Made by a program: the position numbers and the translations under genes. From assembly GCA_003567055.1 (NCBI GenBank), contig PXAW01000485.1, positions 1 through 9,460 on the forward strand: a stretch of DNA of 9,460 nucleotides, given 5' to 3'. The notes beneath the pieces were generated by a model. It was not told the DNA's origin. It saw nothing but the letters and a program-made list of their open reading frames with translations, and made no database searches. This DNA comes from Hyphomicrobiales bacterium. Its GTDB lineage: Bacteria; Pseudomonadota; Alphaproteobacteria; Rhizobiales; Beijerinckiaceae. Positions 1 through 8,222 of the stretch are shown here, one piece after another (within the stretch, counting starts at the first letter, position 1; each line of letters begins with the position of its first letter).

Positions 1-1
1 C

Positions 2-1855
2 AATGCCAATAACCGCTTCGCGATCGCCGCCGCGATCAACCGTCGCTTTCCGGGAATAGGCCCGTTCTGGGGCCGCCCGGCATCGCTCGCGCTGCCCGAT
101 CTGCCCGAGCGCGGCTCGCTGCGGAACGGTCACGGCCTGCCTGAGCGGCGCCTTGTCGAGGCGCGCATCCCCCGCGCGCAACCCTGCTGGAAGCTCTTCA
201 CCACCGGCTCGGTCGGCTCGCAGGCCCTGCTCGGCATACCGCGCCTGCATGCGCTGCGGAAGCGCTTCGGCGATGCGCTCACGGTCTGGCCTTTCGAGGA
301 GCGCGATGCGCCGATCACGCTCATCGAGATCTATCCCTCGCTGCTCGACGGGGCGGTGAACCGGGTGCTCGCCCGCGACCCGGATGCGATCAAGGATGCG
401 GTGCAGGTCAGGCTCCTCGCCGCCACGCTGGGCGCGCATGCGCGCGATGCCGTCCCCGCCGCGATGCGCGCGCAGCGTGGCGGGGACGGCATCTCGGAGG
501 CAATTTTGCGCGAAGAGGGCTGGATTCTCGGCGTGGGGTGCGAGACCCTTCTGCAAGAGACAGCCCAGGAGATCGCGACCGGCATGAGCGCGCTTGAACC
601 GCCACGCCTTCAGAATGATTGTTTCGCCCTGCCGCCGGGCGTCGACTGGACACCGGTGGATGATGCGCTCGCCCTGCTGCGGGCGGCGCTTCGTCCGATC
701 ACGGGTGTCGAGACCCTGCCCACCGCCGCCGCGCTGGGCCGCGTCCTCGCACGCGATACGGTCGCGCGCCGCTCCAATCCGCCCGCCCCCAATGCCGCCG
801 TCGACGGCTACGGCTTCGCCCATGCCGCCACCGGGGACGGGAAGCAGGAATTGCCGCTCATCACGGGCCGCGCCGCCGCCGGCGTGCCCTATACCGGCAA
901 GGTGCCGCACGGTCAGGCCATCCGCATCCTCACCGGCGCGATCCTGCCGGAGGGCGTCGATACGGTGGTGCTGGAGGAGGATTGCGCCACGGATGGCGCG
1001 CGCATCGCCTTCAACGGCCCGATCAAGCCGCGATCCAATACCCGCAAGGCGGGGGAGGATGTCGCGGCGGGGGCGCCGGCCCTGCCGGCGGGCCGATCGC
1101 TGACACCGGCTGATCTGGCGCTGCTGAGCGCGCTCGGCATCGGCGAAGTCGCGGTGCATCGCCGCCTGCGCGTGGGTATCCTCTCCACCGGCGAAGAGAT
1201 CGTGGGCGATTTCGCCGACGAAGCGCTGGCACCGGGCAAGATCTACGATGCCAACCGGCCCATGCTGCTCGCGCTCGCGCAGGCCTGGCATTACCAGCCG
1301 GTCGATCTCGGCCATGTGGGCGACGACCGGGAGGCGCTTCGCGCGCGGTTGGACGCGGCTTCGCGCGAGGCGGATGTGATCTTCACCTCGGGCGGCGCCT
1401 CCGCCGGCGACGAGGATCACGTCTCCGCGCTTCTGCGCGAGACCGGCGCCTTGCAGGAATGGCGCATCGCCATCAAGCCGGGGCGGCCTCTGGCGCTGGC
1501 CTTGTGGAACGGAACGCCGGTCTTCGGCCTGCCCGGGAACCCGGTCGCGGCCTTCGTCTGCGCCCTGATCTTCGCCCGCCCGGCGCTTGCCGCACTCTCG
1601 GGGGCCGGCTGGTGCGAGCCCCTGGCCTTCACCGTCCCCGCCGCCTTCTCGAAGAACAAGAAACCCGGCCGGCGCGAATATCTGCGCGCGCGGCTCGATG
1701 CAAATGGTCACGCGGAAGTCTTCGCCTCGGAAGGCTCCGGGCGGATCAGCGGATTGTCATGGGCGACGGGATTGGTGGAGATCGGCGACGGAGCGCAACA
1801 GATTGCGCCCGGCGACCCGGTGCGCTTCATGCCTTATGCGGGATTCGGGATCTGA
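2..1855 (+). CDS. moeA: Fusion protein: uncharacterised N-terminal domain plus MoeA-type molybdopterin molybdotransferase (5' partial)
   Basis: The reading frame is open from the first full codon at position 2 to the TGA at 1853-1855, giving 617 visible residues; the start lies outside the window. A GTG at 356 is an internal valine, because coding continues smoothly upstream of it. The last ~410 residues (from about 600) form a full-length MoeA, which inserts molybdate into adenylylated molybdopterin in the cytoplasm. Visible MoeA signatures are VDGYGF (about 800), STGEE (about 1184), SGGASAGDED (about 1388), KPGRP (about 1475) and GLPGNPVA (about 1526). The first ~190 visible residues are not MoeA. 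They include RFPGIGPFWG, KLFTTGSVGSQALLGIP, WPFE and EIYPSLL. I recall similar stretches in alphaproteobacterial proteins loosely labelled 'molybdopterin guanine dinucleotide synthesis', but could not check this. The gene converges on the formate dehydrogenase cluster, which needs this cofactor. The MoeA assignment is firm; the N-terminal role is unknown. Confidence 0.9.
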   Translation, partial: NANNRFAIAAAINRRFPGIGPFWGRPASLALPDLPERGSLRNGHGLPERRLVEARIPRAQPCWKLFTTGSVGSQALLGIPRLHALRKRFGDALTVWPFEERDAPITLIEIYPSLLDGAVNRVLARDPDAIKDAVQVRLLAATLGAHARDAVPAAMRAQRGGDGISEAILREEGWILGVGCETLLQETAQEIATGMSALEPPRLQNDCFALPPGVDWTPVDDALALLRAALRPITGVETLPTAAALGRVLARDTVARRSNPPAPNAAVDGYGFAHAATGDGKQELPLITGRAAAGVPYTGKVPHGQAIRILTGAILPEGVDTVVLEEDCATDGARIAFNGPIKPRSNTRKAGEDVAAGAPALPAGRSLTPADLALLSALGIGEVAVHRRLRVGILSTGEEIVGDFADEALAPGKIYDANRPMLLALAQAWHYQPVDLGHVGDDREALRARLDAASREADVIFTSGGASAGDEDHVSALLRETGALQEWRIAIKPGRPLALALWNGTPVFGLPGNPVAAFVCALIFARPALAALSGAGWCEPLAFTVPAAFSKNKKPGRREYLRARLDANGHAEVFASEGSGRISGLSWATGLVEIGDGAQQIAPGDPVRFMPYAGFGI

Positions 1856-1880
1856 GACGCATCCCCGCGCCCAGATCCCG
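1846..1880. terminator. Inverted repeat between convergent genes, possible terminator
   Basis: CGGGATCT (1846-1853) and AGATCCCG (1873-1880) are perfect 8-base complements separated by 19 bases. They overlap the stop codon of the moeA fusion and lie just before the stop of the converging small gene at 1889. Only 33 bases separate the two genes, so a shared terminator would be expected here. There is no T tract on either side, so a rho-independent role is uncertain. Confidence 0.3.
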
Positions 1881-1888
1881 CATCCGGA

Positions 1889-2044
1889 TCAGAAATCGAC
1901 GAGGTTGCGACCCGGATCGTCGAGCCGGGCGCCTTCCGTCGTGAAGGCCTGGTAGGCCGTCGTCTGGAACGTACCGTCGAGCACGTAGGCCGCGCCGACG
2001 GCGGCCAGAATCGCGACGATGGCCGCTGCTACGAACGCTTTCAT
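1889..2044 (-). CDS. 51-residue single-helix membrane peptide, function unknown
   Basis: The preferred start is the ATG at 2044-2042, preceded by an AAGGAG-type ribosome binding site in AAAGGAGACCAAGGGG. A longer frame with an in-frame start at 2125 exists, but it has no such site and would overlap the end of mrp. The 51-residue product has a two-residue polar start (MK) and a hydrophobic helix at about residues 4-22, rich in Ala and Val. A short soluble tail of about 29 residues follows, containing TTAYQAFTTEGARL and ending in LVDF. It could be a signal-anchored peptide or a secreted peptide; no clear AxA cleavage site is visible. It is co-directional with mrp, 64 bases downstream of it, and converges with the moeA fusion. 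I do not recognise a named family. The good ribosome binding site, the helix-plus-tail design and the tight fit between neighbours argue that it is real. Confidence 0.55.
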   Translation of the reverse strand: MKAFVAAAIVAILAAVGAAYVLDGTFQTTAYQAFTTEGARLDDPGRNLVDF

Positions 2045-2070
2045 CCCCTTGGTCTCCTTTATGATTTTGG

Positions 2071-2091
2071 CGAAGCCGGCTCGCCGGCTCC
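2071..2091. repeat. GC-rich inverted repeat after mrp
   Basis: AGCCGGC (2074-2080) and GCCGGCT (2083-2089) are perfect complements lying between the end of mrp and the start of the 51-residue peptide. An alternative fold pairs GGCGA (2069-2073) with TCGCC (2081-2085). A transcript from the - strand would form a tight GC-rich hairpin, but it is followed by TTCGCCAAAATC rather than a U tract. It may be a weak terminator or a processing or stability element between the two genes. Confidence 0.3.
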
Positions 2092-2108
2092 AACCTTGGC
2101 ATAATCGC

Positions 2109-3215
<1,107 letters not shown>

Positions 3216-3245
3216 GAAAGAACCGTCTCATACCCTGATCGGACG

Positions 3246-3274
3246 AAAAACGGCCCGGACACAGCCCGGACCGT
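3246..3274 (-). terminator. Rho-independent terminator after the formate dehydrogenase operon
   Basis: Read on the - strand, ACGGTCCGG (3274-3266) pairs with CCGGGCCGT (3258-3250) through nine base pairs including one G-U wobble. The loop is seven bases. The 3' arm runs straight into five T residues (3250-3246). This is the classic form of an intrinsic terminator. It lies 45 bases past the stop of the cytochrome subunit and about 30 bases before mrp, separating the two transcription units or attenuating between them. Confidence 0.75.
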
Positions 3275-3292
3275 CGGTTTGCCTTGAGCACA

Positions 3293-3312
3293 TGGCGCTG
3301 CGCGCAGCGCCA
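3293..3312. repeat. Perfect 20-base palindrome just after the cytochrome subunit gene
   Basis: The sequence TGGCGCTGCGCGCAGCGCCA equals its own reverse complement. It begins six bases after the stop codon of the gamma subunit and precedes the T-tailed hairpin at 3246-3274, so the transcript would carry two hairpins in tandem. The first lacks a U tract and may protect the 3' end or assist termination. A protein-binding dyad is the alternative. Confidence 0.5.
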
Positions 3313-3318
3313 CGCGGA

Positions 3319-4335
3319 TCACTCGGCGGGCTGTGGTGCCGCACCGCCGGAAGACGGGGCGGGCCTGCCCTCCCGCGCGAGCTTTTCCTCGACCCAGATC
3401 GAATGGTGCTCCTTGGCCCAGTTCACATCGACCTGGCCGGAACCCATGGCGTCGAAGGCGCCTTCCATGCCGACCGAGCCGATATAAATATGCGCGATGA
3501 TGATCGCCGTCATGATACCGGCCACGATGGCGTGGATCACCTGATAGAGCTGCCATTGCGCCGAGGTGCCGGCGAGTTCGGGGAAGAGCAGCATCACGCC
3601 GGTGAAGGAGAGCGCCGCGCCGCCGATGATGACGGACCAGAAGATCAGCTTCTGACCGGCATTGAACTTCTTTGCCGGCGGATGCGACCCCTTCGTGAAC
3701 AGGCCGCCGCCCTTCTTCAGCCATTCGATGTCGAGGCGGTTGGGAATGTTGTGCAGCACCCAGGCGACGAACACGATCACCAGAGCCACCATGAACGGCC
3801 AGGCGAGGTAGTTATGCGCGATCTTGCCCCAGGCGGAGATCGTCCCGAAGGCGCTCTCGCCCACGATCGGCAGGATCACCGCGCGACCGATCAGCAGGTT
3901 CAGGCCGGTCAGGGCCAGAATGATGAAGGTCGCGGCCAGCAGCCAGTGCGCGAAACGCTCCACCGCGTTGAAGCGCTGGATCGTACGCCCGGACGGCCCG
4001 GAATCGATGCGGATCTTGCCGCGATACATGTAGAAGCCGACCAGCAGCGCCAGCATCCCGAGGATGGCGACGACGTTGACCGTCTTCACGGTGCCGCCAT
4101 GGGTGGCGGCCCAGTTCTTGTTGTCGGGCTTGATCAGGTCGCCCGCGCGCGCATCGGGAATGGTGATGCGCCCGGAGACCGCCTCGCCGGACTGGAGAGC
4201 ACGCATCAGCTGCTCTTCCTGAACCGAGCTCTCGGTCGGGTTGATCTGCTGCGCCGCGAGCTCGGGTGCCGCGAAGGCCACGAGCGCGACGACGGCGAAC
4301 AGCGTGGCTGCGCGTTTGAGCAATGTCTGTACCAC
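3319..4335 (-). CDS. fdh3C: Formate dehydrogenase gamma subunit, di-haem cytochrome b
   Basis: This 338-residue protein is the membrane anchor that takes electrons from the iron-sulfur subunit and reduces quinone. The start is GTG at 4335-4333, fixed by GGGAGG seven bases upstream. Residues 1-29 look like a signal peptide ending ELAAQQ. Hydrophobic helices follow at about 86-104, 131-150, 174-195, 229-250 and 266-287. Candidate haem ligands are His130 (ERFAHW), His174, His268 and His282. The last two are 14 residues apart, the spacing of the matching ligand pair in E. coli FdnI. Compared with that roughly 217-residue protein, this one has about 110 extra N-terminal residues holding the signal-like segment and one further helix, plus a hydrophilic Pro/Gly/Ala tail. 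It lies 39 bases after the beta gene and ends the operon before a terminator. A weak 6-base hairpin (4359-4376) covers the beta stop codon. Confidence 0.95.
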   Translation of the reverse strand: MVQTLLKRAATLFAVVALVAFAAPELAAQQINPTESSVQEEQLMRALQSGEAVSGRITIPDARAGDLIKPDNKNWAATHGGTVKTVNVVAILGMLALLVGFYMYRGKIRIDSGPSGRTIQRFNAVERFAHWLLAATFIILALTGLNLLIGRAVILPIVGESAFGTISAWGKIAHNYLAWPFMVALVIVFVAWVLHNIPNRLDIEWLKKGGGLFTKGSHPPAKKFNAGQKLIFWSVIIGGAALSFTGVMLLFPELAGTSAQWQLYQVIHAIVAGIMTAIIIAHIYIGSVGMEGAFDAMGSGQVDVNWAKEHHSIWVEEKLAREGRPAPSSGGAAPQPAE

Positions 4336-4374
4336 GGTACTTCCTCCCCCATTGATCCGATCGGTTATCCCCGA

Positions 4375-4971
4375 TCAGACGGAGATCGTTTCGCCGTAGG
4401 CCGTGCGCCAGCCCCAGGCGCCCGAGCCGTAGCCGCGGGTGACCACGCGCTCGCGATAGATGTCGGCGATGATGTCGCCGTCACCGGCCAGGAGCGACTT
4501 GGTCGAGCACATTTCCGCGCAGAGCGGGAGCTTGCCCTCGGCCAGGCGGTTGGAGCCGTACTTGACGTATTCCGCCTGGCTCATGTCCGCTTCCGGACCA
4601 CCCGAGCAGTAGGTGCACTTGTCCATCTTGCCGCGCGTGCCGAAATTGCCGACGCGCGGATATTGCGGCGCGCCGAAGGGGCAGGCGTAGAAGCAGTAGC
4701 CACAGCCGATGCAGGTATCCTTCGAGTGCAGCACCACGGCATCCGCCGTGGTGTAGAAGCAATCGACGGGGCACACGGCGGCGCAGGGCGCGTCGTCGCA
4801 ATGCATGCAGGCCATGGAGACCGAGCGCTCGCCCGGCAGGCCGTCATTGATGGTGACGACGCGCCGACGGTTGATGCCCCAGGGAACCTCGTGCTCGTTC
4901 TTGCACGCGGTTACACAGGCCTGACACTCGATGCAGCGATCGGCGTCGCAGAGGAATTTCATTCTCGCCAT
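4375..4971 (-). CDS. fdh3B: Formate dehydrogenase beta subunit, four 4Fe-4S ferredoxin
   Basis: The product has 198 residues from the ATG at 4971-4969, chosen because GGGAGG lies eight bases upstream; an in-frame ATG at 5007 would overlap the end of the alpha gene. Sixteen cysteines can ligate four 4Fe-4S clusters: Cys13/16/19/23, Cys55/58/63/67, Cys87/90/93/97, and the split set Cys119/122 with Cys151/155. This matches the electron wire of FdnH/FdoH-type subunits between the molybdenum site and cytochrome b. It is about 100 residues shorter than the E. coli subunits and lacks their C-terminal membrane helix, ending instead in a soluble GWRTAYGETISV tail. That size fits the alphaproteobacterial FDH3 beta type. 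It has no signal of its own, so it is presumably carried across the membrane with the Tat-dependent alpha subunit. It starts 14 bases after the alpha stop, indicating translational coupling. Confidence 0.96.
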   Translation of the reverse strand: MARMKFLCDADRCIECQACVTACKNEHEVPWGINRRRVVTINDGLPGERSVSMACMHCDDAPCAAVCPVDCFYTTADAVVLHSKDTCIGCGYCFYACPFGAPQYPRVGNFGTRGKMDKCTYCSGGPEADMSQAEYVKYGSNRLAEGKLPLCAEMCSTKSLLAGDGDIIADIYRERVVTRGYGSGAWGWRTAYGETISV

Positions 4972-4985
4972 TGTTTCATCCTCCC

Positions 4986-7943
4986 TCAGGCAGACTCGAT
5001 CTGGCAAAGCGTGACCTTGCCCTCGTGCATGCCCGTCACGGGGTCATAGCCATAAGTCGTGACGACGTTCACCGATTCACCGAGAACGATGGGATCAGTG
5101 CCCTGCGGATAGTTCCCGCGCTGGTCCTCGCCCTGGAACCAGCCGGCGAAGTGGAACGGCATGAAGGCCGTACCCGACGCGACGCGCTCCGTGACGAGGG
5201 CTTTCACCCGCGCGCGGTTGCCTTCGGGGCCATTGACCCAGACCCAGCCGCCATCGGTGATCCCGCGCGACTCGGCGTCGCGGGTGTTGATCTCGACGAA
5301 CATGTCCTGCTTGAGCTCGGCGAGCCACTTGTTCGAGCGCGTCTCCTCGCCGCCGCCCTCGTATTCCACGAGGCGACCGGAGGTGAGCACGATCGGGAAG
5401 CTCTCGTGCAGACCACGATCGACGACCGATTGCTGGATGGTGTGACCGATATTCGGCATCCGGAACTGACGTCCGTCCTCGCGGGTCGGATAATCCGCCA
5501 CCAGATCCGGGCGCGGCGAGTAGATCGGCTCGCGGTGGACCGGGATCGGATCGGGCAGGTTCCACGCCACGGCGCGGGCCTTGCCGTTGCCGTAGGGCAC
5601 GCAACCATGCTCGATGGCGACACGCTGGATGCCGCCGGAGAGGTCGAGCGACCAGCTGACCGCGTCGATCTTCTCCTCGTCGAACTCGCCGATCCGCGAG
5701 ATCACCGCACGCTCCTGCGGGGTGAGATCCGCATCCCAGCCCAGACGCTTGAGCACGCCCATGGTGAATTGCGGATAACCGTCCTCGATCTCGGATTCGG
5801 GCGGCCAGCTGCCCTCGGCCAGAAGCGTCTCGCCGTCGCGTTCGAGGCCGAAGCGCGGGCGGAAGGCGCCGCCACCGTCCTTCACCGGGACGTTGGGATT
5901 GTAGAGGATATGCGTGCCCGGATGACGGAACTCTGCAGTCCCCCAGCACGGCCAGGGCAGGCCGTAGAAATCACCGCCCACATCGCCAGCATCGGCCGGC
6001 GCGCGCAGGGTGACCAGGTCGAACTTGTCCTGGTTGGCCATATGCGCCTTGAGCCGCTCGGGGCTCTGACCGGTATAGCCGACCGACCAGCCGCCGCGAT
6101 TGATCTCGCGGAGGATGGATTCGGGCGTCGGCTCCTCCGAGAACTTGCCCTGCACCATCTCATACGGCTTGAACATCTCGTCGGCGAAGCCGAGCTTCTT
6201 CGCGAGACGGTACATCACCGCGTAGTCGTTGTCGGATTCGAAGATCGGCTCGACGATCTTCTCGCCCCACTGCACCGAACGGTTCGAGGCCGTGCGGCTG
6301 CCTGAGCACTCGAACTGGGTGCAGATCGGCAGGAGATAGGTGTTGTCGGTGCGCTCATGCAGAGCCGCGAAGGTGGTGGGATGCGGATCCGCCACGACGA
6401 GCAGGTCGAGCGCGTTCATGCCCTCGCGGGCATCGGCCATGCGCGGCACCGTGTTGCCGCCGTGTCCGAAGACGATCATCGCCTTGATGTTGTCGCGCTG
6501 ATCGACCTCTTCCGCGTCGATCATGGTCGCGTCGAACCAGCGGGTCGAGGGGATGCCCGGCACGTTCATGTTCTGCTCGGGCGTGCGCGGATCACGGCCA
6601 CCCTTGGCCGGGACGGCGTCGAAGCGGTTCACGAAGTACTCGTAGGGCACGTCCCAGACGCGCGACCAATGGCGCCATGCGCCTTCGGCGAGGCCGTAAT
6701 AGCAAGGCAGGTTGCCGATATCGAGGCCGAAATCGGTCGCACCCTGCACGTTGCAGTGGCCGCGGAAGATGTTCGCGCCCGTGCCCATGGCGCCGACATT
6801 GCCGGTGGCCAGAAGCAGGTTGCAATAGGCGCGCACGTTTGCAGTACCGACCGTATGCTGCGTGCCGCCCATGCACCAGATGAAGGTGGAGGGGCGCTCC
6901 GTGGCGAATTTCTCGGCGACGCGGCGCAGCTGCGCTTCCGGAACGCCGGTGACCCGCTCGACCTCGTCGGGCGTCCACTTGGCGACTTCCTCACGGACCT
7001 GATCCATCCCCCAGACGCGCTGGGCGATGTATTCCTGGTCTTCCCAGCCGTTCTGGAAGATGTGCCACATGATGCCCCAGATCACCGGAATATCGGTGCC
7101 GGGACGGATGCGCACGAAATCGGTGGCGTGGGCGGCGGTACGGGTGAAGCGCGGATCGAACACGATCACGTTGGCGCGCTGCTCTTCCTTGCCGGTGAGA
7201 ATGTGCTGCATCGACACCGGATGGGCTTCCGCAGCATTCGACCCCATGAAGATGATGGTCTTGGAATTGCGGATGTCGTTGTAGCTGTTGGTCTGGGCGC
7301 CGTAGCCCCAGGTATTCGCGACACCCGCCACCGTGGTGGAGTGGCAGATGCGGGCCTGGTGATCGACGTTGTTCGTGCCCCAGAAGGCGGCGAACTTGCG
7401 GAACAGGTAGGCGCCCTCGTTCGAGAACTTGGCCGAGCCGAGCAGATAGGCCGAGTCGGCACCGCTGCGCTCGCGGATCTCGAGCATCTTGTCGCCGATC
7501 TCGTCGATGGCCTGATCCCAGCTGATGCGCTGCCACTGGCCGCCGACCTTCTTCATCGGGTATTTCAGGCGACGATCGCCATGGACCAGCTCGCGCACCG
7601 ATGCGCCCTTGGCGCAATGGGTGCCCCGGTTGATCGGGCTGTCCCAGGCCGGTTCCTGGCCGACCCAGACGCCGTCCTGCACCTCGCCGATGACCGTACA
7701 GCCGACCGAGCAATGCGTGCAGATGTTCTTGCGGCGCTCGATGGGGCGGCTGTGATCCGTCGGGCCGGCTTCGGCCTGGCGGGTCATGCCGGCATTGATC
7801 GTCCCCAGCGCGGCGAGACCGCCGACTGCGAGACCGGAATTGCGCAGGAAACTGCGGCGGTCGATCGTCTTGGTCGCGATCCCCGCCGCCATTGAAGCGA
7901 GACGCCCGCGCGCGGCTTCACCTTGCTTGCGTTTGACGAGCAT
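4986..7943 (-). CDS. fdh3A: Formate dehydrogenase alpha subunit, Tat-exported molybdopterin (bis-MGD) catalytic subunit, Cys form
   Basis: This 985-residue protein oxidises formate to CO2. It opens with a Tat signal, DRRSFLRNSG, with twin arginines 29-30, followed by a hydrophobic stretch to about residue 52. The proximal 4Fe-4S cluster is held by Cys75, Cys78, Cys82 and Cys110. The metal ligand is Cys200 in ARICHSTT, next to the conserved His201, where E. coli FdnG has selenocysteine; the codon is TGC, so no Sec machinery is needed. MGSNAAEAHP (about 233-242) and the C-terminal dinucleotide-binding domain (about 835-980) are typical of the family, as is the overall length. The start at 7943 has GGGAG eight bases upstream, and only three bases separate it from the stop of the preceding Tat peptide gene. 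The metal could be molybdenum or tungsten; sequence alone does not decide. A nitrate reductase is unlikely given the Cys-His active site and the subunit partners. Confidence 0.97.
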   Translation of the reverse strand: MLVKRKQGEAARGRLASMAAGIATKTIDRRSFLRNSGLAVGGLAALGTINAGMTRQAEAGPTDHSRPIERRKNICTHCSVGCTVIGEVQDGVWVGQEPAWDSPINRGTHCAKGASVRELVHGDRRLKYPMKKVGGQWQRISWDQAIDEIGDKMLEIRERSGADSAYLLGSAKFSNEGAYLFRKFAAFWGTNNVDHQARICHSTTVAGVANTWGYGAQTNSYNDIRNSKTIIFMGSNAAEAHPVSMQHILTGKEEQRANVIVFDPRFTRTAAHATDFVRIRPGTDIPVIWGIMWHIFQNGWEDQEYIAQRVWGMDQVREEVAKWTPDEVERVTGVPEAQLRRVAEKFATERPSTFIWCMGGTQHTVGTANVRAYCNLLLATGNVGAMGTGANIFRGHCNVQGATDFGLDIGNLPCYYGLAEGAWRHWSRVWDVPYEYFVNRFDAVPAKGGRDPRTPEQNMNVPGIPSTRWFDATMIDAEEVDQRDNIKAMIVFGHGGNTVPRMADAREGMNALDLLVVADPHPTTFAALHERTDNTYLLPICTQFECSGSRTASNRSVQWGEKIVEPIFESDNDYAVMYRLAKKLGFADEMFKPYEMVQGKFSEEPTPESILREINRGGWSVGYTGQSPERLKAHMANQDKFDLVTLRAPADAGDVGGDFYGLPWPCWGTAEFRHPGTHILYNPNVPVKDGGGAFRPRFGLERDGETLLAEGSWPPESEIEDGYPQFTMGVLKRLGWDADLTPQERAVISRIGEFDEEKIDAVSWSLDLSGGIQRVAIEHGCVPYGNGKARAVAWNLPDPIPVHREPIYSPRPDLVADYPTREDGRQFRMPNIGHTIQQSVVDRGLHESFPIVLTSGRLVEYEGGGEETRSNKWLAELKQDMFVEINTRDAESRGITDGGWVWVNGPEGNRARVKALVTERVASGTAFMPFHFAGWFQGEDQRGNYPQGTDPIVLGESVNVVTTYGYDPVTGMHEGKVTLCQIESA

Positions 7944-7946
7944 CGG

Positions 7947-8168
7947 TCACTCTCCCGTGTAGTAGCGATTGGTGCGGTAGAAGGCCTGCACGTGCTCAGT
8001 TTCCTGGTAGCGCGCGCGCTTGCGCTCGTCCCGCGATTGCTGCGCCGCGACGGGAACCGCGCCCCCGACACTCATCGCAGCCGCCGCGCCGGCGCCGGCC
8101 ACGGCTCCGAAGAAGCCGCGACGGCCGATGCCCGTCTTCTTGCGCGTATCCTGATCATTCACACTCAT
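7947..8168 (-). CDS. Formate dehydrogenase region Tat-signal peptide (TIGR02811-like)
   Basis: This 73-residue product matches my memory of the small 'formate dehydrogenase region TAT target' family, usually found just before the FDH catalytic gene. The start is the ATG at 8168, with GGGAGG six bases upstream; an earlier ATG at 8174 abuts that site and another in-frame start at 8216 has none. It has a twin-arginine motif GRRGFFG (Arg16-Arg17) and an Ala/Gly/Val-rich helix at about residues 20-42. VPVAAQQ could be cleaved after Ala42 to leave a basic peptide of about 31 residues. The tail RYQETEHVQAFYRTNRYY is the likely functional part: charged and aromatic, with no cysteine, so it cannot form a cysteine-ligated metal cluster. 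It sits between the chaperone gene and fdh3A, three bases from the latter. It may be a small structural subunit or assembly aid of the enzyme; its role is not established. Confidence 0.85.
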   Translation of the reverse strand: MSVNDQDTRKKTGIGRRGFFGAVAGAGAAAAMSVGGAVPVAAQQSRDERKRARYQETEHVQAFYRTNRYYTGE

Positions 8169-8222
8169 GATCATCCTCCCGAACACGGTGGGCTCAGCCG
8201 CACCGAATGGTTTCACCTGCCA

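Noticed and set aside
356..358. GTG at 356 as the start of the MoeA gene
   Set aside because: Upstream sequence in the same frame is coherent coding sequence to the window edge, so this is an internal valine of a fusion protein.
4359..4376. Six-base inverted repeat GATCGG/CCGATC across the beta stop codon
   Set aside because: Too short to claim as a regulatory element. It is compatible with chance and with continuous transcription from beta into gamma.
4971..7895. Two long + strand open frames (444 and 512 codons) opposite the catalytic subunit gene
   Set aside because: Their composition mirrors the codon pattern of fdh3A on the other strand, with no recognisable domains or ribosome binding sites.
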